Program-made: the position numbers and the translations under genes
The notes under the pieces: model-generated
The model's database searches: none
Seen by the model: only the letters and a program-made list of their open reading frames with translations
Told to the model about the DNA's origin: nothing
NCBI GenBank assembly: GCA_027625915.1
Contig: JANTQA010000036.1
Span: 10,189,001-10,253,000, forward strand
Direction: 5' to 3'
DNA from: Anaeramoeba flamelloides
Lineage: Eukaryota > Metamonada > Anaeramoebidae
Length of the DNA stretch: 64,000 nucleotides
Shown: piece by piece, positions 44,295 to 56,821 of the stretch
Layout: every line of letters starts with the position of its first letter
Position numbering within the stretch: the stretch's first letter is position 1

Positions 44295-47200
44295 TTATTT
44301 TTTATGATGTTTTTGTGAGGAATATTTGGACCTTTTTTCTTTGTTATTGTCATTTTTGCGTTTATTTTTATGTCTTGAATTTACTTTTTCATTTTTATCA
44401 GATTTATTACTATTTTGATGACGGTGGTGGTTTGATTTATATTTATGAGCTATTGTATTGCTGCTGGCTTCAGATTGCTTTTTTTTATGAATTTTGATAT
44501 TTTTTTCTTGTTTTTCTGTCGAATAACGCCTCGAAGGATTACTTTCTTTGTTTTTACTTGTTGATTTAGCATTTTTCTTATGTTTGTGCTTATGTTTCTT
44601 ATACTTCGTTTTTGGATTTTGATATTCAGTATGTGAATTGATTTTATGTTTCTCTTTTTCTTTTTTGGTACGTGTTGAACTGCTTTGTGTTTTTGTTTTT
44701 CCTCTTTTTGGTAGTTCATGTGATCTATTGTTTTCCTTTTTTTCCATCTGTTCGGATGATTCATGACTATTGGGTTTTTTAATTGACGAATGCTTGGATT
44801 GATGTTCTTTAGATTTTCTGTGTTGGTTCTCTTTAGATTTTTTGGATTGGTGTTCTTTAGGGTTTTTTCTCTTTTCTGTGCGATGCTTTCTTCGATGCAA
44901 TGATGCTTCTGTATTTGTTTTTTTTTGAACTTCTTTTTCAAGCGTTAACTTTGTGCTCTTTTTTTCATTATTTTTTTGGGTTGGCAATGAATTACTAAAA
45001 GTTTCTGGAGTGTTTTTTTTACCATGTTCCGAGAAATGCTTTGATTTGTTTGGTTGTTGCTTATTTCTTCTTTGTTTTGGTTGGTGGGATTTATGCAAGG
45101 TATTTGGAAATTTTTGTCCGTCTTCATTTTTCTCAATTATTATTTTGTTATTTTTTGATTTTGATCTTGATTTTGATCTTGATTTTGATCTTGGTTTTGA
45201 TCTTGATTTATACTTATTTTTATGTTTGGAATTCTTATTGTGGGATATAGATGTGGACGATGATGATATTGAAGTAGATTTCATTTTGTCTTTTTTCTTA
45301 TGAGTGGAATTATTTTGATTATTATTCATTTTCGAATTAATTTGATCGTTTTGATTCGATATAAGATTCTTATTAGTTTGAATTTCAGATTTGGTTGAAG
45401 ATTTTGATTTGCGTTCCTTTTTTTTATTGCTATTTGGGGTGCTTGGCTTTGTTTTTCTTAAAGAATTTGACGATTTTGTTGGTATTTTGTTTGTTAACTT
45501 TTTTTTATTTTGAAGGAATTTAAGGTAATTTGAGAGATTGTTTTGGTAATTCTTTGGTTTTTTTTTTTCTGTTCCCTTTGTTTGTTTTATTTGGTTTGGG
45601 TTTTTTGTTTTTTGATCTGTTATTTTTTTCTTCAATTTATTAGAATTATTTTTCGGATCATTTGGATCAGAATTTTTTAAATTATTTTCTTGTTTGTCTG
45701 GGTTTGTGTTTATTACTCTTTTCTTTTTATATTCACTTAGAGAAAATTTTTTTTTATTTATTAAATTTAGCTGTTGTTGTTTGAAATTTTCCTTTTGATT
45801 ATAATTATTATTATTCTTATATTCTCGTTCTAATTCCATTTCATTTTCTAATTCCATTTTTTGTTTCCTGTCTATGACTTTTTGTTGTTCTAAAAGTTTC
45901 TGTTCTACAAGCTGTTTTTGATATTGTAAAATCCAAATTTTTTTAAAAAACGTGTTTGGAAAATATGTATTTATTGATTCTTTTTCTTTTTTGTTTGTGT
46001 TTTTGGTTGTGTTTTTATTTTTGTTTTCGTTTTTGTTTTTGTTTTTGGTTGTGTTTTTCTTTTTATTTTCGTTTTCGTTTTCGTTTTTGTTTTCGTTTTC
46101 GTTTTCTTTTTGAAATTTTTGTCTTTTGTAATCAAAATATTTTTTTTCAATTGTGTTCCGTAATTTTTGCTTTTGTAATTTCGGTTGAAGGATCATTTGA
46201 TTTATTAAATCATTTTTGATCTTAAATTTTGAGGGTATCACAAAAAATGGCTCCAAAATACCATTCTTGATTTCATCATCAAACTGTTCAATTAAATTCA
46301 TATTTTGGTAATTCCTTTGTTTATTGTTTTTTCTTTTCCTTGTTTGTTGTTTGTTTTTTTGTTTTCTTTCTTTTTGTTTCTCTTTTTCTTTTGTTTTCCT
46401 TTCTTTTTCTCTTTCTTCTCTTTCTCTCCGCTCTTGTTCCTTTCGGGCGAGTTCCCTTCTAGCCTGTTCCTTTCTGGCTTGTTCTTTTATAAGTTTTTCT
46501 TTTATTAATTGCCTAGCTTTTTCATTTTCAGTTTTATTAAAAATATTGTGTAACGAAGATTGCTTTTTTTTCATTCGTAAATTTTTTTTTTCAATGTTTT
46601 CATTTTTTCTTGAATTCTTAGTCAAGGAAGTCTTGGGTTTATTTTTTGTTTTGGTATAAGTTTTGTTTGTTTGTGTTTGTGATTTTCGTCTTGTTGTTTT
46701 TATTGTTGCTGTTTGTTGTAACGTTAGTGGTGGTGGTGATGATGATGATGATGATGATGATGAATTTGTTGTTTTTGTTTTTGGCTTTGATTTTGCTAGT
46801 TTTTTTTGTGATTTGATTAAATCGTTTCCACTGCTTTGAGCACACTTGTTGTCTTCTAAAGCATTGTGGATATCCTTCTTAGCCTTCGTTTTCAGGTTTT
46901 CTTTGAGCTCTTTCCCATTTTTTAATTCTAACGGGCTCGTATTATGTGTGCCATTAAGTTGGCTTTGCTTTGAGAACCCCTTTCCAATTTGCAATTGGCT
47001 CTGTAGAGCCTTTTTTTTACTATTGAGTCTAAATTTTTTATTTGTCGTTTCATTGCAAGTATTTGAAGAAGTGTAACTTTCGCTGTAAACTCTCTTACGT
47101 TCGTCGTTGCTTTTATTAGAAACAATTAGATTTTTTAATTGTTTGCAATTATTACAAACCCAACCACTAAGAGACAAATCTTGTTTATCAAGACATTTTT

Positions 47201-47645
47201 TATGGGAATATTTCTTACAATTTTTGCATTGTAGCATGGGACTTAACGAAACGTTATTCTATTTTTTGTTTTTTTTTATTAATTTTTTTTTTTTTTGAAA
47301 AGAAGTTACCGAAAGAGGGTTATCGTAAATCGTCTTTTTTTAAAAACTGTGACTCTGAAAAGAAGTCAAAAAGGAAAATGAACAAGAAAACAAAAAAAAG
47401 GAAAAAGAAAAAGAAAAAGGCAATCAGGAAAAATAAATGCTTACATTCTTACAAACACAGCGCATTTCTTTTCTAAGTGCGTCTTTGTTTGTTTCTTCCA
47501 AATTTAGACGACTTGTAGATTTTAAAGTATAACACTCAACTGAGTTTTCTTGATTTGTAGTATGTGATTCGATATCCATGCTTTGTTCATCTTGATTTTT
47601 TTTTTTTAGTTTGTTCTCGTTTGAAAGATCCATTTTATTAGTCAT
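44295..47645 (-). CDS. PHD-finger protein with long basic tail, two exons
   Basis: Exons 47645-47445 and 47258-44295, joined in phase 0 across a 186-bp intron (AAT|GTAAGC ... aaatag|AAT). The join rebuilds a complete C4HC3 PHD finger: C63, C65, C78, C81, H86, C89, C102, C105, with the usual aromatic before the last pair (GWVCNNC). PHD fingers read histone H3 tails, so a chromatin role is likely. The product is 1054 residues. After the finger come a Ser/Thr-rich stretch, a charged helical region (LIKEKLIKEQARKEQARR, about residues 300-370), Lys/Asn/Glu repeats, and an Arg/Ser stretch (SKPRSKSRSKSRSKS) within a very basic Lys/His/Ser tail. An alternative start is the second ATG at 47633. The splice is well supported because neither exon alone holds all eight zinc ligands. 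Confidence 0.9.
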
Positions 47646-48221
47646 TATTTTCAGAAAACAATTGAAGTTTTGTTCTTAAATTTTGGGAATTTAGGGTTTG
47701 AATCCTTTTTTTTAAAAAAAGAAACGCTCAAAAAAAAAGAATGAAAAAAAAGTAAAAAAATGTTAAAGCAAAAGAACATTTCAATTTGTCTATCTGAAAT
47801 TAAAATTTCTTTTTTCTTAATAACTTTGAGAAATATAACTGACTATATTGTTAATTTGAAAATGTTGGGTTAGATTGTTATAAAATGAATTCTTCATCAT
47901 TATCAGTTCTATACAAATGAGTGGAATTAATTCTTTTAATTTCATGTGTTTCAGAACAAATAAATGATAAACGGTCAATAGGATTGAAATAAATTGGGTA
48001 TTGTTGACTTGTTTAAATTTGTTCTCTCCCAACGAACTGTTTAATAAACAAAGTATTGAATATCCATTTTTTAGAATAAGATTTTTGACAAGTTTTCTTT
48101 GTTCAATGAAAATATTACAAATACGTTAAAAAAATATACTTTTTAATAAATTCATTTGGAATGTACCACGAAGACGGAACGAAAGTTACAAAAAAGGTTA
48201 TTCATTTAAATTGGGTATTTG

Positions 48222-48370
48222 TTGTTAATTGTTCAATAAACAGATCAAAAATTTTCATTCAACTTTCCTCAAAAAAAATCACATCCCAAGAACTACAATA
48301 AATCATCAAAGTTCCCAATTATCAAAGGGATTTTAAGAATTTGTCCTGGTTTTGTCAATTAAAAATTCGA
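48222..48370 (+). repeat. Family E element, copy 3 (partial)
   Basis: Contains TTGTTAATTGTTCAATAAAC and AGATCAAAAATTTTCATTC, followed 50 bp later by AAATCATCAAAGTTCCC, in the same order as the minus strand of E1. No right arm was found. Confidence 0.5.
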
Positions 48371-50100
48371 AATATAACCTCACATACAGCTTTTTTTTGA
48401 AATCTTAAAGAAAATTTTGTTCTATTTATTTTGCAACAAAAAGACTTTTAAATTTTTAAGGAGGGAAATCTCTGAAAAAAAAAAATCAATTTGACTTAAG
48501 TAAGTACTTCAAAAAGTAAAAAAATTATTTATATATTTTGTATTTATCAATCTATAGATATATCCCCCAAAACCAACAGATTTACAAAGACCAAAAATTA
48601 TTCTATTGCTAAAAAAAAAGGAATTAGTCAGTTAAAATGATACACCAATTGATTTTTAAGAACAAAAATAATGTATTTTTTTCTTTTCTTTGATCGGTTC
48701 AAAATAAAAAAGACCAAACTTTTTATTTTCTTTACAGTTTTAACAATTTAAGATTTACCCAGAGAACATTTGATCAACTTTTCAAGAAGTGTCTAGTAGA
48801 GTGTTCAAATATATCTTTTTGAAAAATTTGAAACAAAAAATAAAAAAAAAATCTAAATCAAGCTATTTAATATAATTTAGTTAAAAAAAAAAAATTTCAA
48901 ACCATAAAAATTAGATTTAAGGTTGAAAAATAATAAAACAATTGTTAGGAATTATCCAATGGTTTCTATTTGAATTTAAATTTAAAAGTTTGGAATCTGG
49001 GCCCTTATCTTGTGTTTTTAAAACCAATAGTTTATTTGTGCTTTATGTTACTATAAAAATTTTAGTAACTTTTTGGTGTTTTGAATCTGATATTTTTTTC
49101 TGGGCTTTTGAAGACCAAATATAGATACCTGTTTATATATAGCTTTTCAAATTATAATTTCTATTTTAAAAGTTTTTTTTTCTTGTTTTTTTGTTTTGTT
49201 TTGTTTTAAAACCATTAGACTAACTACGTTGCTACTATTAATATTTCATCTTTTAGTATAATCGATCAAACTCGATTATGATTATTTAAATTTCGTTTTT
49301 CAGTTGGTCGTCATTTTTATTTCATTTTTTATACCACGGAAATGTTTGATTAATCTTTTTTTGGTGTTTATTACTCGGTTTTTTTATAATTTTTTTGTTA
49401 ACTATTATTTCCTTTGTGAATGGTATGACAGTAAAAAGAATTTGTATTCTTTTTTCATAGAGAAAAATAAAATAATAATTTCACATCTAGAATTTCCCAA
49501 TTATGAATTTTAATCATAAAATTTAAATAATCTAGACTATTTGATAAGATCCAAAAAAATCAAGATGGTAATTTTATATCAATTTAAAAATTTTCATGAA
49601 TTTCATCCCCCAAAAAAAATCTTTTTTAAAATGAAAAATCACCTTTTCAATTCAAGGGTTATAACCTTTAACCCCTCAGAATACTCCAAATAATAATAAG
49701 ATGACCATGATAATTCTTTTTTTTCCTTTATTCGTTTCTTAAGCTTCGATAATTGAAAATTTTCAAAAAAAGTTAAATATAACAAAAATTAGATAAAAAC
49801 CCGAACATCAATTTTTAACTAAGCATCTATTATTTAAAATTATTTAATGGTGACTACTTTTCTCACATAATTTTGATTATTAGACCCTCTGGCAGGAATC
49901 CGATATTTAATAATCTAAAAAATACTGAGCAAGTTGTTTATTTATCAGATTAGAACTAAAAAAATCAAGATTTTGGAGTGTATATAAGATAACATTTTTT
50001 CAATATTTCAAGGAAAATCAACTTAAAATAAAAAATAAAATCGATAATAATTTGATTTCCTATTCCAAAAATTAGAATTTTTAAAATAATCCTAAAGATA

Positions 50101-50295
50101 CAGTCAGTTTCAAAGTTAAGGCACAAACCATCAACGAAATTTAAGGCACAATAAAACCTCAAATTAAGGCACAAAATTTCGAATTTTTTTTTTACAAATT
50201 ATTTTACTGGAATCTGAATTTTGTTCCCTAATTTGAGATTTTTATTGCGCTTTAAACTTCGTTGATAGTTTGTGCCTTAAATTTGGAACTGACTG
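50101..50295. repeat. Foldback element, family C copy 5
   Basis: 195 bp, flanked by TA (50099-50100, 50296-50297), CAGTCAGTTTCAAAGTTAAG at the left and the matching complement at the right. No coding capacity. Confidence 0.88.
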
Positions 50296-50400
50296 TAGTA
50301 TAATTATTTGAATTCAATTAAAAGAGTTTTACCTTCTTTAATTGGTTAAAAATTAAAAATGTTCAAATAATTTTTTTTTCTTCTTTAAGAGAAAAAATCA

Positions 50401-51060
50401 CCCTGGATTTATCTAGAATCAGTTATGTTATAATTGGGTGTAAATGAAATTACTGCACTATTTCTTAAATATCTTTAAAAAATCAATTATAAATCCTTAT
50501 GAAAAATAAATTATTTCATTTTTTTACTAATGATCAATATTGAAAATTTTCATTTGAGAAATTTTTTTTTTATTCTTTTTCCAAATCTATTAAATAGAAA
50601 CCCTAATAATAGCATTCCTTTATTTAATAATTAAGATTTATTGAATCCCCAAAAGTAATCATTTTTTTTTAAATTTTTTAATTTCAAAGATTAAATCAAC
50701 AATGATAAACATAACAACCCAAAGACTAATTAGTTTAGTTTCTTTTTTATAAATCTAATATTAACACCAATATATGCCCAGTATTTCTGTATAATTTATC
50801 AAAATAATCTATTTTTTAATTATTTAATTTTTTTTAAAAAAATTCTGAATGTTTAACTATTAATTTACATTTCGCTCCAAATTTAAGAAAGATTATTTTG
50901 TAACTTTGGAGTCTAAATATTGATAATTCAACATTTAAATTTGTGACTAAATGAAGATTTTTTTCTGAAATTGTTGGTTTTTTACGAAAATATAATCATT
51001 TTTTAATAGAAGCGAACCACAAATATTACTACTTGACTAATCCATTTTTTTCGTTTAACT
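50401..51060 (-). repeat. Family F repeat, copy 3 (inverted)
   Basis: Reverse complement of most of 8121-8871. Landmarks are ATTGGGTGTAAATGAAATTA at one side and AATATTACTACTTGACTAAT at the other. Its far right end is missing or too diverged to place. Confidence 0.65.
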
Positions 51061-52683
51061 ATTAGGAGTCGTGTAATACTTATCTATTAATCACAATTTG
51101 TGGAATATTTATTTAAAACGGATAATCTTTCTATTGGGTTTTTACTCCTCCATTTTCAGAACATGACTGTTTTTTTAATTTGGTCATGTAAATGATCTAA
51201 TATTTTTGTACTTTAATATTTTAATTATTTTTCTTCTTCTCTTTTTTTTTTATTTAGTAAATTTTCTTTGATTACTCCTTTCTCACAATAAATAAATAAC
51301 TAATCGATTTTCTAGAGACATATAGATCATCTAGCACTAATTTTATACACCCCATAACAACACAATCTACTCTTATCCTTCTTCTTAACTGATGATATCC
51401 CCTTAAAAAAGGAAATTATATTTATTGTATTTATTTTCATGAAAAAAAATTACTTTTCTATTGTATAATGTTAGTTTTTTTTAATTTTATTTTTGATTCG
51501 AAAATCGAGAGATGAACTAAAAAACATCAATTAATAAAAAAAGGTATTGACTCCTCCAGAATTTGAGAGAACCGAGTTAAATATTTTGTAATTATTTTTT
51601 ATTAGTTCAATTCATAAAATCAAGTTACTTTTTTTTTTTGATTTAATAACTTGAACTTATCTTTTTTATAAGCAAAGTATTTCGATTTTCAAAATTAACA
51701 AAGCTAAATAATTAATGGAACTATACTATGTGTCAATTGGTTTCAGTGTGGACAGAGAAAATATCACACCCAACAAATAAAAAAATAAACACCCTTTAAT
51801 TGTTTTTTAATTGAAAAACAATTCACCATTAAAAAATTTGCAAAAGTTAATTATCTTTTTCTAAACTCAAATTTTTCTGGAAATTTTGAATTTTTTATTG
51901 ACATTAATTACAATTATTTTTCAATTTTTTTTTATATATTATTCAAAGGGGCTGTTGCTGAATTTTATCTTTTCAATGAATTTCTTTGTTTTTTATTTAG
52001 GAATTTTATTAAAGAGCAAAAAATAATTTATTATATAGCAGAATGTCTACTTTTAAGGAACTTCCCAAAAACAAACATATTTACAATTTTTTAAAAAAAA
52101 CCATCAAATATATTATTAGTATTTAATCTTAAAAATTTATTGTATATTTTTTATATAATTTTAATGAGTAATTTTGTTATTAACTTTTAATTGTTTTTCT
52201 TGTGGAAATTTATAGTAAAATTTTATAATTTCAAAGTTTAGAAAAGACTATTGTAGGACTGTAAAATCGTTTTATAGAAAGCAAAGTCCCATGTATTAAT
52301 TACAATTTTATTTATTATTGGTTTTGAAGGTTGTATAAAAACCCAATTTCTCACAAATATAGCTCCAAATTTATTTGAAAGACAATTAATAGTTTTTAAA
52401 AAAAGTAAATCTTTGGAAAAATAAGAGTTTATTTTAGTAAGGATCTAAAAAAAAGTATTTAGAAAAAAATTCAATGTTTATTTTCTTTTATTCTTTTCTT
52501 TTTTTAAAAAAATTGACTATTTGATAAAACTTATCACAACATTTTGAAAATGTAATTCAATATAATATATTTTTATATCATTTAAAGTTTTCTTTGCTTT
52601 TTTTTTTCTTTTCTCTTTGAATTTAGCAAAGTAAAAAATGTTTTGAAAATAATTCATTTGGTAAAAAAAAATTACAGAAGCCA

Positions 52684-52796
52684 CTAGAATCGATTTTTTG
52701 TATCATTACTACCCCCTTCAAAAAGAATAATAAACTCTGTTTCAGTCAAAGTGGCCCAATATTTTTTCCAAATATCAATTCTTTTATATAATTGAC
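52684..52796 (-). pseudogene. Isolated PH-domain exon or gene fragment
   Basis: After a ttcttcaaag acceptor, the minus strand reads GQLYKRIDIWKKYWATL, then TETEFIILFEGGSNDTK, to a TAG. This is the first half of a PH domain (G-x-L-Y-K-R, W-K-K-x-W, then strand 3). The domain cannot be complete here. A possible donor (GG|GTAGTA at 52712) precedes the stop. About 100 bp upstream on the same strand another open stretch of 42 codons (NHIDFYWNSIHSSIEDQ, 52880-53010) may be related. No further PH part was found before the dehydrogenase gene. It could be a relic or an exon of a gene with long introns. Confidence 0.5.
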
Positions 52797-53665
52797 CTTT
52801 GAAGAAAAAATAAGAAATAAGTAGAATAATACACATCAATGAATTGTTGATATATGTCTGTAAGAAAACTAATTAATCAATAAATTTTCTTAAAAATTGA
52901 AAAACTTAAATTTGTAGTCCCATTCAATTGAGAAAAACAACAATGTTCGTTTTGATCTTCAATTGAAGAATGAATAGAATTCCAATAGAAATCAATATGA
53001 TTTCTCTATAATCATTTCCATGATTTCAATAACCTAAGAATAACACATTTTTACCAAACGGCTATCTGATCTTGCAATAAAAAAAATTTTTTGCAAATGA
53101 ATTAAATGTAAAAAAAAAAATCGAAAAAAAAAAAACAAAAGTGAAAAAATGATTTCAATTTTGGAAATTTCCAATATAAAATTTTTCTTCTAATATCTAT
53201 GCAACCCCTTTAAACATGTGTATTTCACCCATTACAACTGGGCCCCTTTGACTGGAAAATCTTTTTTGTGATTTATTCATAACAATTACTAAATTAAAAT
53301 TTCAAGGTTTGGAAATTGTTCCAAAAAGAAAATACTAAAATAAACCAATTAAGAAGGAAATCAAAAAGGCAATTAAAATAATTTGAACCACTTGGAAAAA
53401 AAAAACCCAATATCATTGAAAGAAGAAGAAAAAATTTGGTCTTCAAATGGGATGTGAAGAACTACATGATAGTATGTATATAAAAAAAATAAATAAATTA
53501 AACTAACAAAAAAGTAACTTAAGACTCAATAATAGGCATAAAGAGAACATAACAAAAATAAGAATAATATAAAGAAAAATCAAAAAGATAATAATTATTG
53601 GGGATCATTCACTATCAATTTTTTGTGAATTATGATGTGAGTATTTGTAGCTTTAAAGAAGCAAT

Positions 53666-55345
53666 TTAATAATATTTGGATGAACCTTCAACATCACCAA
53701 TAGCTTCAACAATTGCGCTTCCCATATCTTCAGTGCTGACTGCACCGTTATAGATAACGTTTTGTTGTCCTTTAACTTTCAATAAATCATAGGTTCTGTA
53801 TTTACCTTCTTTGATAACCTTAGCAATACCCTTTCTGATAAGGTCAGCTTTGTGTGTTTCTCCAACGTGATCGAGCATCATTGCACCGGAGAGGATACAA
53901 GCAATTGGGTTTACAATTGAGGTCTTATATGATGCATATTTTGGTGCAGATCCATGTGTTGGTTCAAAAATTGCAACTTCTGATCCAATGTTTGCGGAAC
54001 AAGCAAAACCTAATCCACCAACAAGTCCTGCAAAGGCATCAGAGATGATGTCTCCAAACATGTTACCAGCAATGATAACACCATAGCTTTCTGGGTTTTT
54101 AGTCAACCACATACAAATGGCATCAATGTTATTAGAATCAACCCAAATGTCTGGGTATTCTTTTCTAATTCTGTAAGCAGTTTTTTCAAGCATTCCAGAA
54201 GTTTCACGAATAACATTTGGTTTCTATATTTTTGTTTGTTTTATTTTGTTTTTGTTTTGTTTTTGTTTTGTTTTGTGTTTTATTTTGTTGGGTTTTTTAG
54301 GTTGGGTTTTTTGAGTTGTTTAAAGAAAAGAGTTAATTCATTGTTTGATTTTTTTTCCTTTTAACTTGGAAAAAGCAGATTTTGAGAAGAATATAAAATA
54401 TACCTCAGCAATTGTGACTCTCTTATAACCGTGTTTTTTGGCATATTCAAAAGCAGCTCTGCAAATTGAGTTACATCTTTCTTGTGTAAAGATACGTGTG
54501 CTGATGGCAAGTTCCTCTCCTTTGACGTCTTTGAAGATTCCAAATTTAGGATGACTTTCAAAAGCTTGTCTAACGTTTCTTGGTGGGTTTGTCCATTCAA
54601 CACCTCTGTTCGTTGTTTTTGAAAAAAATCAGAAATCACATCAAAAACAAGGGAAATTTTTGTTGACAGTTCAATAAAGTGAAAAATTTTTAACAAAAGG
54701 AGAAAAAATTTAAAATAAAAAAAAAAATTAATGTCAAAAAAAAAAAAAAATGATCAGAGAAAGAAGAAAAAAAAACATACGCATAAAGACCTTCAGTGTT
54801 TTGTCTGAAAATAACGGTGTTAATTGGTGGTTCTTCAAAACCGCCACCAGATTTTTGTCTGACGAAATTTAATGGATTTCCTTCAAATGAAAGACATGGT
54901 CTGATACATTCAGATAATTGTAAAGATTGCCTAGCACCAACAATTGGACTATAGTAGACAAGACCTTTGTTTTTTAATCTTGGGACTAATTCCTCGGCAG
55001 CTTCCCATTTTGGTTTTGATGTAATTGCACCAAATAAAGATAATTTGTTTTCTCTCAAGGTTTTGAGTGTTCGATCTGGGAGTGGGTTACCTTCGGTTCT
55101 CCAGAATTCCCAACCAATATCAGCATGAACATAGTCGCATTCAAATTTGACAGCTCGAAGGACTTTAACAGTTTCCTTAAGAACAGCACCACCTATTCAA
55201 AGAGAAAAAGGTTTTTAAAAATAGTTTTTGGTTTTATTATGATCACAATCCCAATAAAGAAGTAAAAAAAAAAAATTTGATTTAAGATCAAACCAATTCC
55301 ATCACCAGGCATCAAAACAACTTTTCTTCTGAGGAGGTTGTTCAT
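53666..55345 (-). CDS. Isocitrate dehydrogenase-type enzyme, four exons
   Basis: Exons 55345-55294, 55192-54781, 54605-54404 and 54223-53666. Introns are 101, 175 and 180 bp (donors GTTTGA, GTATGT, GTATAT) and all phases match, giving 407 residues. It belongs to the isocitrate/isopropylmalate dehydrogenase family, catalysing oxidative decarboxylation of a 2-hydroxy acid with Mg2+ and NAD(P)+. Visible motifs: MPGDGIG at the N-terminus, QNTEGLYAGVEW across splice 2, K223 (KPNVIRETSG) as the likely catalytic lysine, metal aspartates D256, D280 and D284 (NMFGDIISDAFAGLVGGLG is the family signature), and HGSAPKY at 312-318. Lys-Tyr after HGSAP matches the NADP-type residues of E. coli enzyme rather than the Asp of NAD-type ones, so NADP use and isocitrate as substrate are likely but inferred. 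No clear targeting peptide precedes MNNLLRRKVV, so the location is uncertain. Confidence 0.93.
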
Positions 55346-55892
55346 TTTCAAAAATTCAAGATTTAAAACACAGTTAAAAAAAATGAATTGAACAACCTTT
55401 ATTCGAAATTCAAATGTTTTCAAATTGTTGATGGTTTGACGATCCAGACTTGAAGATAATTCAATTCCTTTGCTAATTTTTTGAGTTCAACTTTCCTAGC
55501 TTCTATTGTATAAAAAAGACCTGTCAATTTAAAAAATCAAGATCACCAATTAGAATCGATTTCTTTGGTAACACGATTTGTAAAAGAAAAATAAGGAAAG
55601 GTGAAGTGAAAGTTTTATCGTATTACTAATTCGAAGATCAGTAATATTTTGAATTTTTATTTGTAATTATCTTATTGATGTGTGGGTTGATTAAAGTCGA
55701 CGATTTGGTATTTTTAAGCAAAACTTGGAATTTTAATAACTCTTTTCCACTTAGCACGGTGTTTAGTTATTGTTTTATTTTACCTAACCTACCAGTTCAA
55801 AAAGAAATTTTAATTCATAGGAAATTGGACTAAAAAATTATTAATTTTAAGGAAATGAAACAAAAAACAAAAAAGTTTGTTACAAATAGATA

Positions 55893-56114
55893 CTATTAAT
55901 TGAAAAATAAATCGGACAAAATTTTCATTTATCTTTCCAAAATTAAATTATGATTTCAAAAATCCTTTGAATACAGAATTTTGATAGTCCCGATCCTCTA
56001 ACCACGTTAAACACGTTATATGGTTGAAAAATAATTCGATTTTCAAAGATTATTTCAAAGATTTTTTTAGGAACGATGAATGAAAATTTTGTCCATTTAT
56101 TTTACAATTAACAG
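55893..56114. mobile_element. TIR element family E, copy 2
   Basis: 222 bp with inverted ends of about 45 bp. The left end contains GGACAAAATTTTCATT and the right its complement. The tips read CTATTAATTG and CAATTAACAG, with TA on both sides (55891-55892, 56115-56116). It is a compact relative of E1. Confidence 0.75.
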
Positions 56115-56479
56115 TAATGGAATTGAAAAAATTTCAAAATAAATTGGTTAATGCATTTTGAAGATCTATTTGATATTTTGAAAAATATTTCAGACTTGTA
56201 AAAGCAACTGTAAAACAAATTTAAAACAACTTGGAAAATTGTTATATGTCTCTAGATATGAAATGGAAATTATGAAATATGGAAATCAAATTTCGACAGA
56301 GGCTAATATGATCATAGAAAAGAATAAAATTGTTAAAATTGTGGAAACCTTTTGAAAATTTCCCCTTTTTTATACAAGAAATTCGCAGTACATATATTTA
56401 ACTTGGATTATAGAACTCTAGAAGAGAGTTTTTATTCACAATGTCACCCTTTTCACTGAATATAGTAGTCATAAAGGAT

Positions 56480-56765
56480 TAGAATACCTTAAACTTGAAA
56501 AAAGTTTATTTTGTATCAGTTACAATTTGTTATTTTGGATCTTAGCTGATCAATATTGTGCTTGGTATGAGTTTTAAAAGTGGTCCAAAACGGCAATTTT
56601 TGACAATTTATTTTTTTTTTTTCAGAAAATTTATAGTTTGCTTAGGTATTTCTTTTATGATTAACAACTCTAATCAGAAGTTTATTATTCCCCTTATTTC
56701 CGAAAAATTGTCCTTTATGATTCTTTTAAAAAAATGTGAGTTTTTCTTTTTTGCCTTGCCACTTT
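56480..56765 (+). repeat. Family X element, copy 2 (diverged, partial)
   Basis: Follows the left arm and interior of X1: TTGAAAAAAGTTTATTTTGT, TTTGGATCTTAGCTG and AAAGTGGTCCAAAACGGC. It has only one arm and is much more diverged than X1. Confidence 0.55.
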
Positions 56766-56778
56766 GAGTGAAATGGAG

Positions 56779-56821
<43 letters not shown>

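Larger units (their letters stand above)
47646..52683. other. Intergenic region with repeats and coding-like relics
   Basis: Holds E3, C5 and F3. At 47878-48010 minus, about 43 codons read YPIYFNPIDRLSFIC and KRINSTHLYRTDNDEEF to a stop, after an AG. At 48161-48301 plus, a 46-codon ATG frame reads MYHEDGTKVTKKVIHLNW and on into E3. At 52280-52425 plus there is another 48-codon open stretch. They may be small exons or decayed genes; I cannot join them into a gene. Confidence 0.3.

Noticed and set aside
44953-45303. 116-codon plus-strand frame
   Set aside because: Antisense shadow of the Ser/Arg and Lys-rich part of the PHD protein gene.
54361-54696. 111-codon minus-strand frame within the dehydrogenase locus
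   Set aside because: Out-of-frame reading of exon 3 and its introns; the true frame gives the conserved enzyme sequence.
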